A stretch of DNA of 64,000 bases from Acanthochlamys bracteata (taxonomy: Eukaryota > Streptophyta > Magnoliopsida > Pandanales > Velloziaceae), in NCBI GenBank assembly GCA_019914995.1, contig CM034139.1, forward strand, positions 3,946,461-4,010,460, given 5' to 3'. The position numbers were made by a program, and so were the translations under genes. Shown in pieces: positions 13,260-25,402 of this stretch (within the stretch, counting starts at the first letter, position 1; each line of letters begins with the position of its first letter). The notes below the pieces were generated by a model. The model did not search any database and was not told where the DNA came from. It saw only the letters and a program-made list of their open reading frames with translations.

Positions 13260-13294
<35 letters not shown>
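13260..13294. repeat. 35-base poly-T tract (poly-A on the NAC coding strand)
   Basis: An uninterrupted run of 35 T on the plus strand lies 66 bases upstream of the NAC start codon, so it probably falls in the 5' leader or core promoter as poly-A. It could be a retroposon tail remnant or simple slippage. Its exact length may be unreliable in assembly. Confidence 0.85.
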
Positions 13295-13297
<3 letters not shown>

Positions 13298-14208
13298 TAA
13301 TTCCAAACAAGAAGCAATTACAGAACTCAATAAAGAGAAAACTAGAGATAGATCTAAGCAAAAAAAGAAAGGGGAAAAAAGAAAAGAAAACTTGTCTCTT
13401 GTTTGCAGTATGATTAAAGCTTTTGAAGCTCTAGGGAAGGAATAGAATTCTCTCTTCCATCACTTTTTTTATCACTACTGCTACTGCCTACCAACAAGCG
13501 CCCTTCACAAAAATGAAAAAACAAAAAACAAAAGAGAACTACTTGTTTGTTTTATTTCTTTCTTCTACTTGTTGAAGAAAGCAAGCAATAATATTATTAT
13601 TGAGAGAGAAAATAGAAAGGGAAAAAAAAAAGATAAAGAAGAAGGAAGAATTAGACAAGATTGCTTGACCCACAAGTTAAATTTATCCATGCTTAACAAA
13701 AGCCACCAACACGACGACAACAACAACAACAACAACAGTCTTTAGCTTATAACATGAAGCTTGTGCTTGTGTACAAATAAGTTCAAGAAACTGAAAATTT
13801 GGTGAGTTGTCTTTTACGTACATGCACTAACTCACTATGTCATCTATATATTCCATCCATCTTATAAAAAATCAAGTTAACGAAAGCATCGATTAATTGG
13901 TAAACAAAGAAAAAGATTAAAACTTGTATTAACAACAGAAAAGAATAAGGTGAAGTGGGTTGAGTGAAGTTGAGGCAATCTGGATTCGATCGTTATCGAT
14001 CGACATCTTACCATCTTCTGAATAAGATGGTTAGATAGCTAGTTAAAGATAGAAAAACAACAACAACAAAACAGTAGCATAGAAAGAGAGAGAGAGTTAC
14101 ATACATATGTAAAGTTATTAGCTCCTGTGTCACCCTAGAGTGTCTTGGAAGACAATCTCCTTCCCTAGCTCTCAAAGCTCCTTGGTGCAACTTCTCTTTC
14201 CCAATCTA
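13295..14208 (-). promoter_or_regulatory. Probable leader and promoter of the NAC gene
   Basis: Read on the minus strand, this stretch is rich in TTTCTT/CTTTC and GTTGTTGTTG runs, and has CTCTCTCTCTCT near 14084-14095, typical of plant 5' leaders and GA/CT promoter elements. A 7-base perfect palindromic pair TCGATCG/CGATCGA sits at about 13986-14003. A minus-strand open frame at 14008-14190 matches nothing known. No further gene seen. Confidence 0.35.
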
Positions 14209-14467
14209 GGGTGCGTTTGGGATTGTTTATAAAATAAAACTTTTCTAAAATAGAGAATATTTTTATTTTTTTTAAAAACAAGTTCTATTTTTTTTACTTC
14301 TAAAAAACTAATAAAAATATACAATAAAAAGATCTCATTACATAAAATTTTTCTACACTTTCTAAATTTTTAAATAAAATTTTTAAATATTTATAAAATT
14401 TGTATTGAAAAACGTAAAATTAAAAATTGAAAAGTTTCGTTGAAAAAAAGCAAAAACAAACGCACCC
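14209..14467. mobile_element. Tourist/Harbinger-like MITE, best-preserved copy
   Basis: Ends are GGGTGCGTTTG at 14209 and CAAACGCACCC ending at 14467, an 11-base perfect terminal inverted repeat. The trinucleotide CTA flanks both sides (14206-14208 and 14468-14470), a plausible 3-bp target duplication of the PIF/Harbinger type. The 259-bp interior is about all A/T with no coding capacity. It is the reference copy for the AT-rich family scattered over the window. The superfamily assignment is inference from the ends and the 3-bp duplication. Confidence 0.75.
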
Positions 14468-15444
14468 CTAATCTCTTTTGAAAATGTCCCCAACATATAT
14501 AATATATTATATACATTTATATACTTGTATTAGAGTTTGAATTTACAAGGAAATTTAATTAATAATTTGTCTACATATGTGATGCAAGTGTTGTAGCTTC
14601 TCAAGAAAGCCAACTTATAAGATGGTATGTTTTGGTTTGGTTGCTTGTGGAAGTACGCAAAAAGTGACATCAAGGGAAGGGGGAGGACTTTTTATAATTT
14701 GGAGGACTTGTAAATTTGCCTTGGTTTTCCTTGCCTAAGAATAAGATCAGGTATATTTATTAGGTAGGTCGGATGCTTTTGCTTGCATTCTACACATGGT
14801 TATATGTCTTCTTATAAGAAGCATCATATACATGGTTGATTAGATTTGTTATTAGTATTTGCGTGCTTTGCAACTGCTGCATAGGTAATATTTCATTTAA
14901 CGTTTGATGATTTAATTTATGTATATGCTGGGCAATTTACCGTTAAATCCTACTATGTCTCTACGTTATATAGACTAGATTTGAGTTAGCAGCGTGAAGT
15001 GCCCAATGGATCCGAGTAAAATACGGATTAGTCATGTGAGTTGGTTCTGATTAGTATGGATCAAAAAATAATGTTTAAGTGAAAAATATATTAGCTAATT
15101 TAAAAATGAGCTAGTAACTTGTCTTAAACTGAACCAAATTGCGTCGTAAACTTGTAGGCTTAATTATCTATATTTTATAATAGTTGCATCTTGACTGGGT
15201 GTTGAAATAAATATCTACTTATATGTGAGAATACTAATTTAAATAATTGATCAATCATTTTAATATGAAGACAAGATATCTAATAATTACTATCAGTGTC
15301 TAATAGAGTGGAGGCTCGAAAAAATTAGTATGGTAGTTATTAAACTGTTTGTGTTTGAAAGTATCAGAGTCCAACGTGTTGTCGGGAATAGATTATTGAT
15401 CTTTGAATTAGATTAGATGATTAATAGTGTAAAGAACCATAATA
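14468..15444. other. Spacer without recognisable gene
   Basis: AT-rich sequence with no protein-like open frame and no repeat end that I can define. It may contain distal NAC promoter. Confidence 0.5.
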
Positions 15445-16024
15445 TTGGATATGGCAATTCGGATATTTAGATCAGTTTTAGATCGACCTATATAATAATC
15501 GATAAAAAATTGTTCAACTCTAACCGATATATTTATTTATATGTGTCAAAATTGTCAACCTTTTAACCCAACCTATTTAATAATTGAGTCAAATTCGGAT
15601 CGACCTATTTAATAAATAAAACTATTAAAATCAAAATTATAAATATTAATTTCTAATAATATATATATATATATATATATATTATATTAATTATAATATT
15701 TTTAAAAATAAAATTATTAATTTTGATGAAATTTATAAATTAAATAAAAATTAGTTAAATTTGAATAAGTTTAAGAAATATATATATACAAATTAAATTC
15801 AAATATTTTGCTATTATTTTGTAATTATTAAGTAATATATACTATATAAATAGTTAAACGGATTAAGTATGTCAATTTCGGGTCAATTCGAACCCAATAT
15901 GAATTTATTTAAATTTTTGGATCGACTCAAAAGTGACTCGAATCCGTTTAAGGCTTGATCCAAATTCGACTTTTTTGTATCAATTTTGACCGAATTCGCG
16001 GGTCGGATCGAAAATTGACACCTA
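15445..16024. mobile_element. Non-autonomous hAT-like element, short family (copy 1)
   Basis: The stretch is collinear with 27078-27600: both carry GGCAATTCGGAT-like starts, then GATCGACCTAT-type motifs, TTATTTATATG, AATAAATAAA.TATTAAAAT, an AT-rich middle, TAGTTAAACGGAT, AATTTTTGGATC, and an end resembling AAAATTG(C/A)CACC. The ends are degenerate here, and the target duplication is unclear apart from a possible TAATA on each side. An (AT)12 run lies inside. Confidence 0.6.
15659..15682. repeat. (AT)12 microsatellite
   Basis: An uninterrupted AT dinucleotide run within the hAT-like element. The sister copy at 27.3 kb has no such tract at this point, so it probably arose after insertion. Confidence 0.9.
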
Positions 16025-18000
16025 ATACAAAACAGACTAACTAATTTGAATATGAACTAATAAGTCGTATTATATTAGACCAAATTAGATCATAATTTAT
16101 TGGGCTTAACAATTCATAGCACAATTGATAATTCTATATTGATTATATACTGAAATAGATATACTTATATTTGCTAAATTTTAAATAGTTAACCAATTAT
16201 TTTATTATATCCAACAAATTCTAACTTAGTTTAAATAAAATATAAGTATAAATTATGGGGAGTGTGGGGATGCTCTTTGTCTACGATTAATAGAAGCTCT
16301 AGCTAATATATCTTAGAGTTTTGAGTACATATTTGAGATCATTCATCTATAAAAGCAAATCTAAGCATAATATTAACCCCATTAAAGAACTTCTTGGCTA
16401 TATATTTCTTCCGCATGCTATATACAAATCCGAATACGTTTTGATAGTACAAGTTAACATCAAAATTTTGTATGTTTATATGATGTTCATTTATCGGCTT
16501 TTATGATCAAAATTATAATAAAATCTATACAAACTTTGCTAAAAAGTTCAAACTCATTTAATACTTTTATTATTCCAATTATGTGTACGTTTGAAAGTAC
16601 CTTCTTTGGAAAAAAAAGTTTTCTAAAATTAAAAATATTTTTATTTTTAAGAAATAATTTTTTATAAAAATAATAATAATTAATAACAAAATTTTATAAT
16701 ATAAAATTTTTCGTACGTTTCAAATTTTAAAATAAATTTTAGAAATATTATAAACATTTTATCAAAAAATATAAAATAAAAATTTGTGATGAAAAGAAGT
16801 AGAAAAGTAATGCGAAAAATGCTTTATGAGTTTTCCTAACATTCGATACATGAAACTATAAATTTGTGAAAGAGTATTAGACTTAGTTAAGGTGGAATCC
16901 TATTTTACTTTGAAGGTATTCTAGTTCAACTTCAAGGTATTTGATTCAACGTAGATAGAAAATTTATTTTATTCTATAATTCAAATTTGAAACGGAACCA
17001 AATATTTTACAATTGAATCAAAATAACATCAAATCAAACTAAAGATATCCTAATGTTAAACATATCTTGATCTTACCGTGTTTAGGAGTTTTTTAAAATA
17101 GAATTTTTTTTAAAATAAAAAGAAATTATTTTTTTAAGATATGAGTTTTATTTTTTTGACCTAAAAAAATAAAAATATATAATATAAAACTTTTTTATAT
17201 TTTTTAAATTTTTAACTAAATTTTCTAAATAATTATAAAATATATATTAAAAAATATTAAATATAAAAAACTATTTTTGAAGTAAGTAATACCAAACGCT
17301 TTTAAAGAATCATCCCCAGCCGGACACATTTGAAATAGTTGAAAAAGTAAAATTTTTAAAAAATATATAGAAAACTTTTCAATATATATTGAAGATATTA
17401 AAAAACTTTTTTACACTAACGAATTTGTTTTATATTTTATTTATTTAATTTTAGTCTGGTATCCTGCAAATCTCTTGATATTTATAACTTAGTAGGATAC
17501 ATAATAGCCTGACCACCAAAATATACGTACATTTATTAGGTTCACAAAATTATATACAAAGGGCAGCATGTTATAATCACTATACCATGCAATTAAATGT
17601 TATAATCACAGAATTTAGGAGGAATAATTCTAATGGTTAAGAGTTAAGACTACGTGACAAATGGTACATGAATCTCTTTACCAATGATGGAGTAAGATTT
17701 TACCTCAATTATATTTGAATTTACAATTTGTTTCATTTTTTTTAACTCTTTATTTATCAGATTCTAAATTTGATAAATTCAAGACTTTGTCTCTCTCCCC
17801 TCCGCCCAAATAAGCTAGTATGTTCTTCACTTATGATTTCACTTTACATGAGAACAGAGTCTGTTTGAAATTTCATTTAATAATATATTTATTATTTTAT
17901 GAGATAAAAAAGTATAAGCTTATTATTTTGAAAATTTTTTAAATAACTTTTTCTAAGAAATTTTTTTTATATTAAACAATCTCAATCATCTCTTTATGGG
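16025..18000. other. AT-rich spacer with two MITE relics
   Basis: Two blocks of the AT-rich MITE family are visible: about 16588-16845 (start GTACGTTTGAAAGTACC) and about 17080-17305 (CGTGTTTAGGAGTT, ending CCAAACGC). The rest (16025-16587, 16846-17079, 17306-18000) shows no gene, only AT-rich sequence and short chance open frames. Confidence 0.45.
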
Positions 18001-18115
18001 AAGGAGATCGCGAACCCGAGTCCCGGTTATGTGAGGGCAACGCTCGCGTGGATACGTTTTACTGCGAGTAGCTCACCGGTGGATAGTGTTGCACGGTAGA
18101 TAGTGCCTAAGCTGC
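18001..18115. repeat. GC-richer fragment with tRNA B-box-like motif
   Basis: A sharp island of normal GC content in AT-rich DNA contains, on the minus strand, GACTCGGGTTCGCGATCTCC, which resembles an RNA polymerase III B box. It is most likely a piece of a tRNA-derived SINE or another dispersed repeat. No A box at the right spacing and no cloverleaf was found, so it is not called a tRNA. Confidence 0.3.
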
Positions 18116-19180
18116 CTGTGCTAAGTAAAAGCTCAACGAGTAAGAATGGTAAGAGTCAGTGCTGCTGAAGTTGTTGATGGAGCTCTTCAAGCGAAGCCTT
18201 TTAGCAGAGAGCAAGAACAGTGAATAAAATGAAACAAGACTAGCGCACTGTTCATAAAAAATCATCAGAACTGTATACATGGAGTGAGTTAATTGAGAAT
18301 CAATTTGGTTTGATGAGGTGATGTTGAGGGAAGGGGAGTTGGGCTTGAGGATGGTTTTTGTTGTTGGGCTGATTGGGGTAAGTTTGGAATTTAGGGAGAA
18401 CGATTCAAACAACCTTCAACCTTATTTTTGTTTTGTTTGGGTACTTCCGTTTGTTGAGGAGAATGTAAAAAGAGGGCAGGTTCCATTCTTTAAGTTCATG
18501 ATCTGTAAAAGCTTTCATGTTATTATTTCCTTTCATAGTTTAATATAACAAAGAAAGCAATACAAGAAGTTTAAAGTTTGAACTATAAGATTAAAAAACA
18601 TGTCTTACTTTGTTTCTTTCATACTACAAAAGTCATGTAGCATAGTTTAATGTGCGCTTTAATTACACAAAAAATTTGTTTTTTACATTAGATTTTGATT
18701 AAATTTAGTTTTCATGTTTTATTTTATCTTAAAGTCACTGTACTAATTCTTAATTCATTTTTTATAAATTTCAATATTATCAAATTTAATTATACAAAAT
18801 TTATTTCTATTAATTAAAACACACTACCAGTGAAAGTTGATTTTATTCAAGAAAGTTGCATTGCTGCTTTTGAATTGGCTTCTGACTGCATTGACTGGCA
18901 CTGGCACTGCAGCAAAGATCTGCAAGCACCAGAAGAGTATTGAAGCTGCTGAGGTCACTATTTATTTATCTCTCTCAGTGTACTATTCTGTATTCTGTAA
19001 CCAAAGAATTAATGTTTTGCATAACTCTTTCTGCTCACTGTTTTCTTTTTTCCCACTACACCTGGTTCCTGCTTGCTTACGGTTTGGATGTTTAATTAAT
19101 TCCACTGATGATAACCAGCACATTGTTTGAAGCATTCTCTTAAATGCCTTAGAAGCCCACATCCGTTATTCAAAACCTTT
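18116..19180. other. Unrecognised low-AT patches in spacer
   Basis: Two patches (18116-18540 and 18830-19140) are less AT-rich and read like decayed exons, with open frames at 18107-18412 (-) and 18837-19130 (+). Neither translation matches a family I recognise. Possible gene or transposon debris. Confidence 0.3.
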
Positions 19181-20726
19181 TAAGGGTGCATTTAGGATTG
19201 CATTTTTTAAATATTTTTTATTTTTTATTTTACATTTTTAAATATATATTTTATAAATATTTAAAAATTTTGTTTAAAAATTTAAAAAGTATAAAAATAT
19301 TATATATAATGAATTTTTTTATTGTATTTATTATTATTTTTTTTTAAATGAAAAATAGAACTTATTTTTTTAAAAATTCTTTTTATTTTAATAAAAATTA
19401 TTTTATAAGCACTTCTAGTAAAGAATTTAAAGCTATCCAAATTTTATAAAGATTAAAAAAATATAGACCAACAAATATATAGTGTGAAAATCTTTTTTAC
19501 ACCACCCTTCACATAAAGCGTCTATATATGTTACACCTTTGTGTGAGCCTGTAAATTTATGCTTATAGCAATGACACTATGTTAAAAATTTATGTCTTTA
19601 ATTAAAATTTAAGACAAATAAAATTATTTCAAAATTTATAAAAGAGTTCAAAACTATCAAATAGATAATATGAAACTAAAGTCTTTTTGTTAAATGTAAC
19701 AACCTTTTCAGTTTTGGCACATTCATTAAGAACTTATTTAATTGCATGAAATAAATTTTTTTCGAAAGTAAATTTTCTAAAATAAAATTTTAAAAAAATA
19801 AAGTTCAATAAAATTAAAATTTGAGATGATAATTAAATACGTTAAACAAAATTTAGAGTAAAATTTTAATAAAACTAAGATATTATTTGGCTAAACTTTC
19901 AATTTATTTTCTTCTAATTTTTTATTTCATATTTTTTAATAAGTATTATAATATTCTAAAAAGTTTTTTATAATTTTAAAAATACAACAAAATCTACCTA
20001 GTTAAATATATTATTACTATTTTATTATTTTAGATAAAAAAGTTTTATTTTAAAAAAAATTTTAAACATTTTCAAATGCACTCTTTAATCCTAAAATAAT
20101 TACAACATAGCAACTAAATTATCTAAAATAAATTAAATTTAAAATCTCAAAAAAATAAAATTCGGTGGCAATAAAAATGCTCTAAACCTCCTACTAGCAA
20201 AACCGTAAAACTTAAAATTAGACTCAAATTCATTAAAATCCTGCTAAATACTGGAAACTGTTCAGTAATTCACCGAAACAAAAACAAGAAAAAACTTTTA
20301 ATACAAAATAATTTAATTTATTAATTTATTTATAATATAATAATTATGAATTTTATTTTTTATTAAACATTTTAATATTTTATTTTAGTTTTAAAATTAA
20401 TTTCAAAGAATGAGTTTATTCTATAATAAACACGTCCGAAATATAGAGGATACCGGTTAAAGTTTCTCTTTTTTTTCAAATTTTTATTTTATATTTTTAA
20501 ATAAAATTTTTAAAATATTTTATAAATTTTCTTTAAAATTTTTAAAATATTAAAAAAAATTACATGATATAAATTTATTATTAAATATTTTTATTATTTT
20601 TAAATACAAAATAAAATTCATATTTCAAAATTTTTTTAAATATCTTAAAACTGTAAAAAACTTATTTTCAATAATCACCCTTCGAACATCTCCATAACTC
20701 TAGCGAAATCGATCAAACCTCTGAGT
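19181..20726. other. Spacer dominated by three AT-rich MITE relics
   Basis: Blocks of the family lie at about 19185-19420 (start GGGTGCATTTAGGATTGC, preceded by TAA; TAA also follows the right end), 19875-20088 and 20455-20690. They share the TTTTTAAATATTTTATAAAT-type core. No gene seen between them. Confidence 0.5.
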
Positions 20727-21566
20727 TAGGGGGTGGCAATATATGACCCAATTTGAAATTTAATCCGAAATCGATCTGTTTAATTAGAGTTAGGATTGAA
20801 AAATTTGACCCGTATAAATATATGGGTTAGATTAGGGTTGAACAAATTTGATCCGATTATTAAATAGGTCGACCCAGGTTAACCCGAAATTGATCCATCA
20901 ATCCGAAATGTCATCTGTTGAAAGAACAATTCTTGATTTTTTCTTATCGTATAATAAAATATTGGCAATAAAAATAATCGATAATAATTATTTACAAACT
21001 ATTAAATTATATTATATTTATAATTAATCTTTATTTTTATACTTTAGTAAGAAAATTATAATATTATCAAAAGTATTTCTATGTAGGTATTTTTAATGAC
21101 GAATTTAGATTTCGTATAAAGATTTTTATGAAAATTTTGTTATATATTTATCAAAATTCTTATCGAAATTATTAATATGTATTTATAATCATAAATTTTA
21201 GCTGTTATTATAAATTTTTAAAAAAATAAAAAAATATTATTTTTTTATATTGTAAGGATCGATGAAGACATTAAAAAATGCATATTTTATCGGACATAAT
21301 TATATCTCGTCAGTAAAAATATCGTGCACTTTCATTGAAACTGATCTTATAATTTCACTGAAATTTAAAAATATAAAATTTATAATTAATAATTTTAATT
21401 ATTAAATAAATCGATCCGAATTTGATTCGATTATTAGTAAATTGAGTCAGGATTGACAATTTTAATCCGTATAAATTTATAAATTAAATTAGAATTAAAC
21501 AAATTTGACTCGATTATTAAATAGATCGATCTGAAACCGACCCACCAATCCATATTGCCACCCCTA
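20727..21566. mobile_element. Non-autonomous hAT-like transposon, 840 bp, with 8-bp target duplication
   Basis: The left end reads TAGGGGGTGGCAATAT and the right end ATATTGCCACCCCTA, a 15-base terminal inverted repeat differing by one inserted G. The octamer CTCTGAGT lies immediately outside both ends (20719-20726 and 21567-21574): a perfect 8-bp target duplication, the hallmark of hAT elements along with the TAGGG start. Inside the ends, about 130-160 bp at each side are direct repeats of each other, with motifs such as CCGTATAAAT, GAACAAATTTGA and GATTATTAAATAG. No transposase frame is present. A sister copy lies at 40846-41705. Confidence 0.88.
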
Positions 21567-22025
21567 CTCTGAGTATTCGCCGATTTTTACATCAAAAATG
21601 TAAATATAGAAGCTTATTGGAATTGTGAATCAAGATTTAAAGACCAAAATAAGTAGAGCAGGTGGGACAGAGACGTTCAACTCTATCTCTTCAAACAAAA
21701 ACAAAAATAGATTACATAAGACACCTGCAGCTTGCCCTCAGATGAAAAACACTATAAATAAAACAGATACAGACACTACTATTACATATAAAGTCCAATT
21801 CAAATCTAAGCAGGGTTCAATTGAATTCCATTTTCTCTTCAACTTGAACCTGATAGAGATAGAAATGTCCCAACTTTCCATTTGGGAATAATACCAAAGT
21901 GGCGATATGGATTAACTTTAGATAGCAACTTGCACTATGAAGATGCCTATCTTCTTTGAAGACTTCTCATTAATTTCTATAATATTATCCAGAATACCGT
22001 CATCGGAATCGGCTTATATAACATT

Positions 22026-25000
22026 TCATACAAAACTACCTTGATCAGACGAGTCTTCATCGTAGTAAGGAGACTTAACGCCACCGTTCTTCTTCTCAGG
22101 TTTGATCAGATTGCTTACAGAACTTATTTCAGTAAGCATCTTTACTACCTTCCTCATTGAAGGCCGATTGATAGGTAACGGACTAGTGCAGAGGAGACCA
22201 ATATCAAGTGCCCTAGATATTTCTTCCTTGAAGCAGGCACCGAGCTTTTGATCAACCACGGAATCAATACCTTTCAGTTGCAATGTGCTGGACACCCACT
22301 TCACTAAGTCCTTGTCTCCGATGTCAGAATTCACTGGCCTTTTTCCTGTGACCAATTCTAAAATGACTACCCCGAAGCTGTAGATGTCGCTCTTCTCGTT
22401 CACGCGGAGTGTGTAGGAATACTCTGCATTTCCAACATCAAGAAATTGATGCCAACAATAGGCATTATTGTTGCAGTTCAATTCAGCTTCGTATCAAGAT
22501 GATGATGTACCAACAACTCAGAATAAAGCAAGTGCAATGATTGAAAAACATGATCACAGCAAAATCACACTAAAGTCATTCTTTATAGGAAAATTGTGAT
22601 ATTCGCCTTTACTAAACAGAATCATATCAAACAAATCTGACCAAGAAATATCAAGGAAACTATGCAGGGAGTAGACACATAGTATTGATTGAATCCGCAA
22701 ATTGGAATGAGACCTTAAGTGGCAAAATTTCTTACATATTCCTTTGTTAGAATAGAAGAATCATGAGATCCAAAAACAGAATATCATAAATTTTTTAACT
22801 CTATGGTAATAAAATGTTTAGAATTCAAACCTGGAGCAATGTAACCGCAAGAGCCAGCAATGATAGACATGGCTTTCTCCTTAGAATCAACAGCTTTAGC
22901 AACACCAAAATCAGCAACCTTAGCTCCAAGCTCTGCATCAAGCAGTATGTTGTTGGACTTAACGTCCCTGTGAACAATCGGCGGAACACAATCATGATGC
23001 AAATAAGATAGCCCCTCGGCTATGTCTAAAGCAATTTTCAACCTTGCAGGCCAATCAAGAATCCCTCCTTTACTGCTATGCAACAAGTCACCTAAGCTAC
23101 CATTAGGCACGTATTCATACACAAGTAGCTTTGAATCCTTGTGAGTGCAGCAGCACCATAGCTTGACAATGTTCTTGTGCCTTATCTTCCCCAAGGTCGC
23201 TACCTCTGCTGCGAATCCATCATCATTGCAAGTGTTTCCCCATAGCTTCTTAACGGCTACGGCTTCGCCACTGCTTAAAACAGCACGGTAGACTTTACCT
23301 GAAGCACCGCTGCCGATCACATTGTCTTCATCAAGGCAATCCAAAATCTCATACTCACTGAAACCAAGCTTGTGGAATGAAGTTAAAGTCCACCTTTCTG
23401 TATCGTGTTTTTCTTGCTTGTACTTCTTGTACTTGTAGAAGAACCAGACAGAACCAAAGATCAGCACAGCCACCGCAAGGATGAAGATTGATCTGAGAAG
23501 CCAGAGGTAACCGGAATGTTGTCTCCGGTGATATTGAGTATCTCGGCATAACCCGTCTATATCACCGCAGAGGCCGGGATTGTTCAAGAAACTATCTTTG
23601 TAGCTGTTGCTTGAGAACAGGGCAGGCAAAGCGCCACTAAGATCATTATTCGAGAGATTAAACTGGTTCAGCTTCAAGTTCTGCAACTGCGTTGGGACTT
23701 CTCCGGTGAGTCCATTGTTGGAAAGATCAAGGTAGTTGAGCACAGGGAGGTTCCCGAGCTCCGGTGGAATAGTCCCGGTAATCTGATTATTTCCAAGATT
23801 AAGTTCAGTGAGTCTAAACCAAGCCTTCACATTTCTCGGAAGCTCCCCCGTGAGTGAGTTATTATGAAGATCGAGTTTTCCGAGCACCCTTAGATTGCTC
23901 AGCGACTCCGGGATTGCTCCGGTTAGCCTGTTGTTAGCAGCAGAGAATTCATACAGGTGCGGCAGAGAACCCAGTTCATCTGGGATTCCACCACTGAAAT
24001 GGTTGTCCGAAATAAGAAGCTTCGATAAGTTCCCACCTCCGGCGATCTCCGGAGAAATGCTGCCGGATAACGAGTTCCCAGTGAGCTCCAGCAGAAAGAG
24101 ATGTGGTAGGCCCCACAGAGTAGCCGGAACTTCATTGGAGAGCCTGTTATTTGCTAGCCGGACTCTGTTAAGCGTCCGGCATTTACCCAGCCCTGCCGGA
24201 ATGCTTCCGGATAACCGGTTGTCGAGAAGAAGCAGCTGTTCTAGTTGTCCACTATCGCAAATACTTTCTGGAATCCCACCGGAGAGTTCATTATCTGAAA
24301 TATCAACGAAAACCAGAGGTGAATTCTTTCCTAGATCTTCCGGCAATCCTCCAGTGAGCCTGTTGGTGAACAGCCGGAGATCAGAAAGCATTTTAGAGCT
24401 TGAAATGCTTCTGGGTATCTCTCCTGTGATCTTGTTTTCATATAAATGAACGCTTTCTAGCACCGGCGCCTCGAAGAGATCAGCAGGCAGAGGACCTTCA
24501 AGTTTATTCATGGCAGCATCAAAGAATCGAAGCTTATTCAAACTAGAAAACCCATCAGGTAGACTTCCTGTGAGATTATTGCTGTAAAGCTCAATCTGTT
24601 GAACAGAAACCAGTCCGGCAAACGTTGCCGGTATCGAACCAGATAATGAGTTCGTCGAAAGATCAAGATTCTTTAAAGCTCTAAGCTTTCCGAGTTCTGC
24701 CGGAATACCACCGACAAGATTGCAGCTTGACAACCATAACGTTTCAAGGCTCGAAAGATTTCCAAACTCAGGCGGTATTTCGCCAGGAACAAATGGATTA
24801 TAAGAAAGATTAAGCTGAGTTAGAGTTGAAATCTTTGAAAAGAAAGCTGGTATGCTCTCGTTCAGCAAATTAGCAACAAGAGAAAGTTGTCGAAGCGCCG
24901 GAAAAGAACCAAACTCTGGCGGTATCTCACCGGAAAAGTTATTCCCACTTAGATCAAGGTAGTCAAGCTTCGGAAAAGAAGCTAGCGAACCAGGTAAAGA

Positions 25001-25402
25001 ACCAACAAGAAGGTTCTGTGACAGATCAAGATGAACTAACGAAGAACACTGCAGTAGAGAAGAAGGGTTGAGAGTTCCATTGATGAAGTTGTAAGAAAGA
25101 GAGAGGAAAGAGAGGTTAGGCAAGTTGGTGCAGAGAGTAGAAGGGAACGGTCCGGCGAGACTGAAGTTGGTAAAGTCGATAGACGTAACTGTAATAACTG
25201 TTCCGGTGAAGTTGCACTTGATACCTGTCCAGTTGCATGGAGTGGAATCGTCTGAGTTCCAGTTGGAGAGAGAATTCAGTGGGTCTTCTAAGGTTTGTTT
25301 TGCTTCAAGAAGACGAACACCTTCTTTTGTCAGAGAGAATGTTAATAGTGGAAACAACAACAACAACAGAAGAAGAAGATCAAGAACAGATTGAGAAGAC
25401 AT
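22026..25402 (-). CDS. HAESA/HSL1-type LRR receptor-like kinase (2 exons)
   Basis: A plasma-membrane receptor kinase of subfamily XI. Family knowledge: HAESA and HSL receptors perceive IDA/CLE-type peptides with SERK co-receptors and signal through MAP kinases. Exons in transcript order: 25402-22831 and 22423-22026, joined in a GAG codon, giving 989 residues (typical length). It has a signal peptide (Leu-rich, about 1-24), an N-terminal cap with CNWTGIKC, about twenty LRRs of the LxGxIP type, a PGLCG cap, and a transmembrane helix (about 633-656) followed by a basic stop-transfer KYKKYK. Kinase motifs: GSGASGKV (697-704), VAVK (K718), HRD (811-813), DFG (831-833), APE-like site with the intron just after GYIAP. 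All catalytic residues are present, so it should be active. The C-tail ends DSSDQGSFV. The closest ortholog within HAE/HSL1/HSL2 needs a tree; HSL1 looks likeliest. Confidence 0.95.

Noticed and set aside
18001-18115. Possible tRNA gene
   Set aside because: Only a B-box-like motif is present. No acceptor stem, anticodon arm or A box could be paired.
18107-18412. 101-codon minus-strand frame
   Set aside because: No recognised domain, overlaps a probable repeat fragment, and has no splice context.
20727-21566. Interpretation as a TRIM (miniature LTR retrotransposon) because of terminal direct repeats
   Set aside because: The unit lacks TG...CA ends and a primer site, while inverted TAGGGG ends and a perfect 8-bp duplication fit hAT.
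23895-24449. 184-codon plus-strand open frame
   Set aside because: Antisense to the LRR region of the HSL1-like kinase. The periodic Leu/Ser/Pro repeats of the shadow follow the LRR period and it has no domain of its own.
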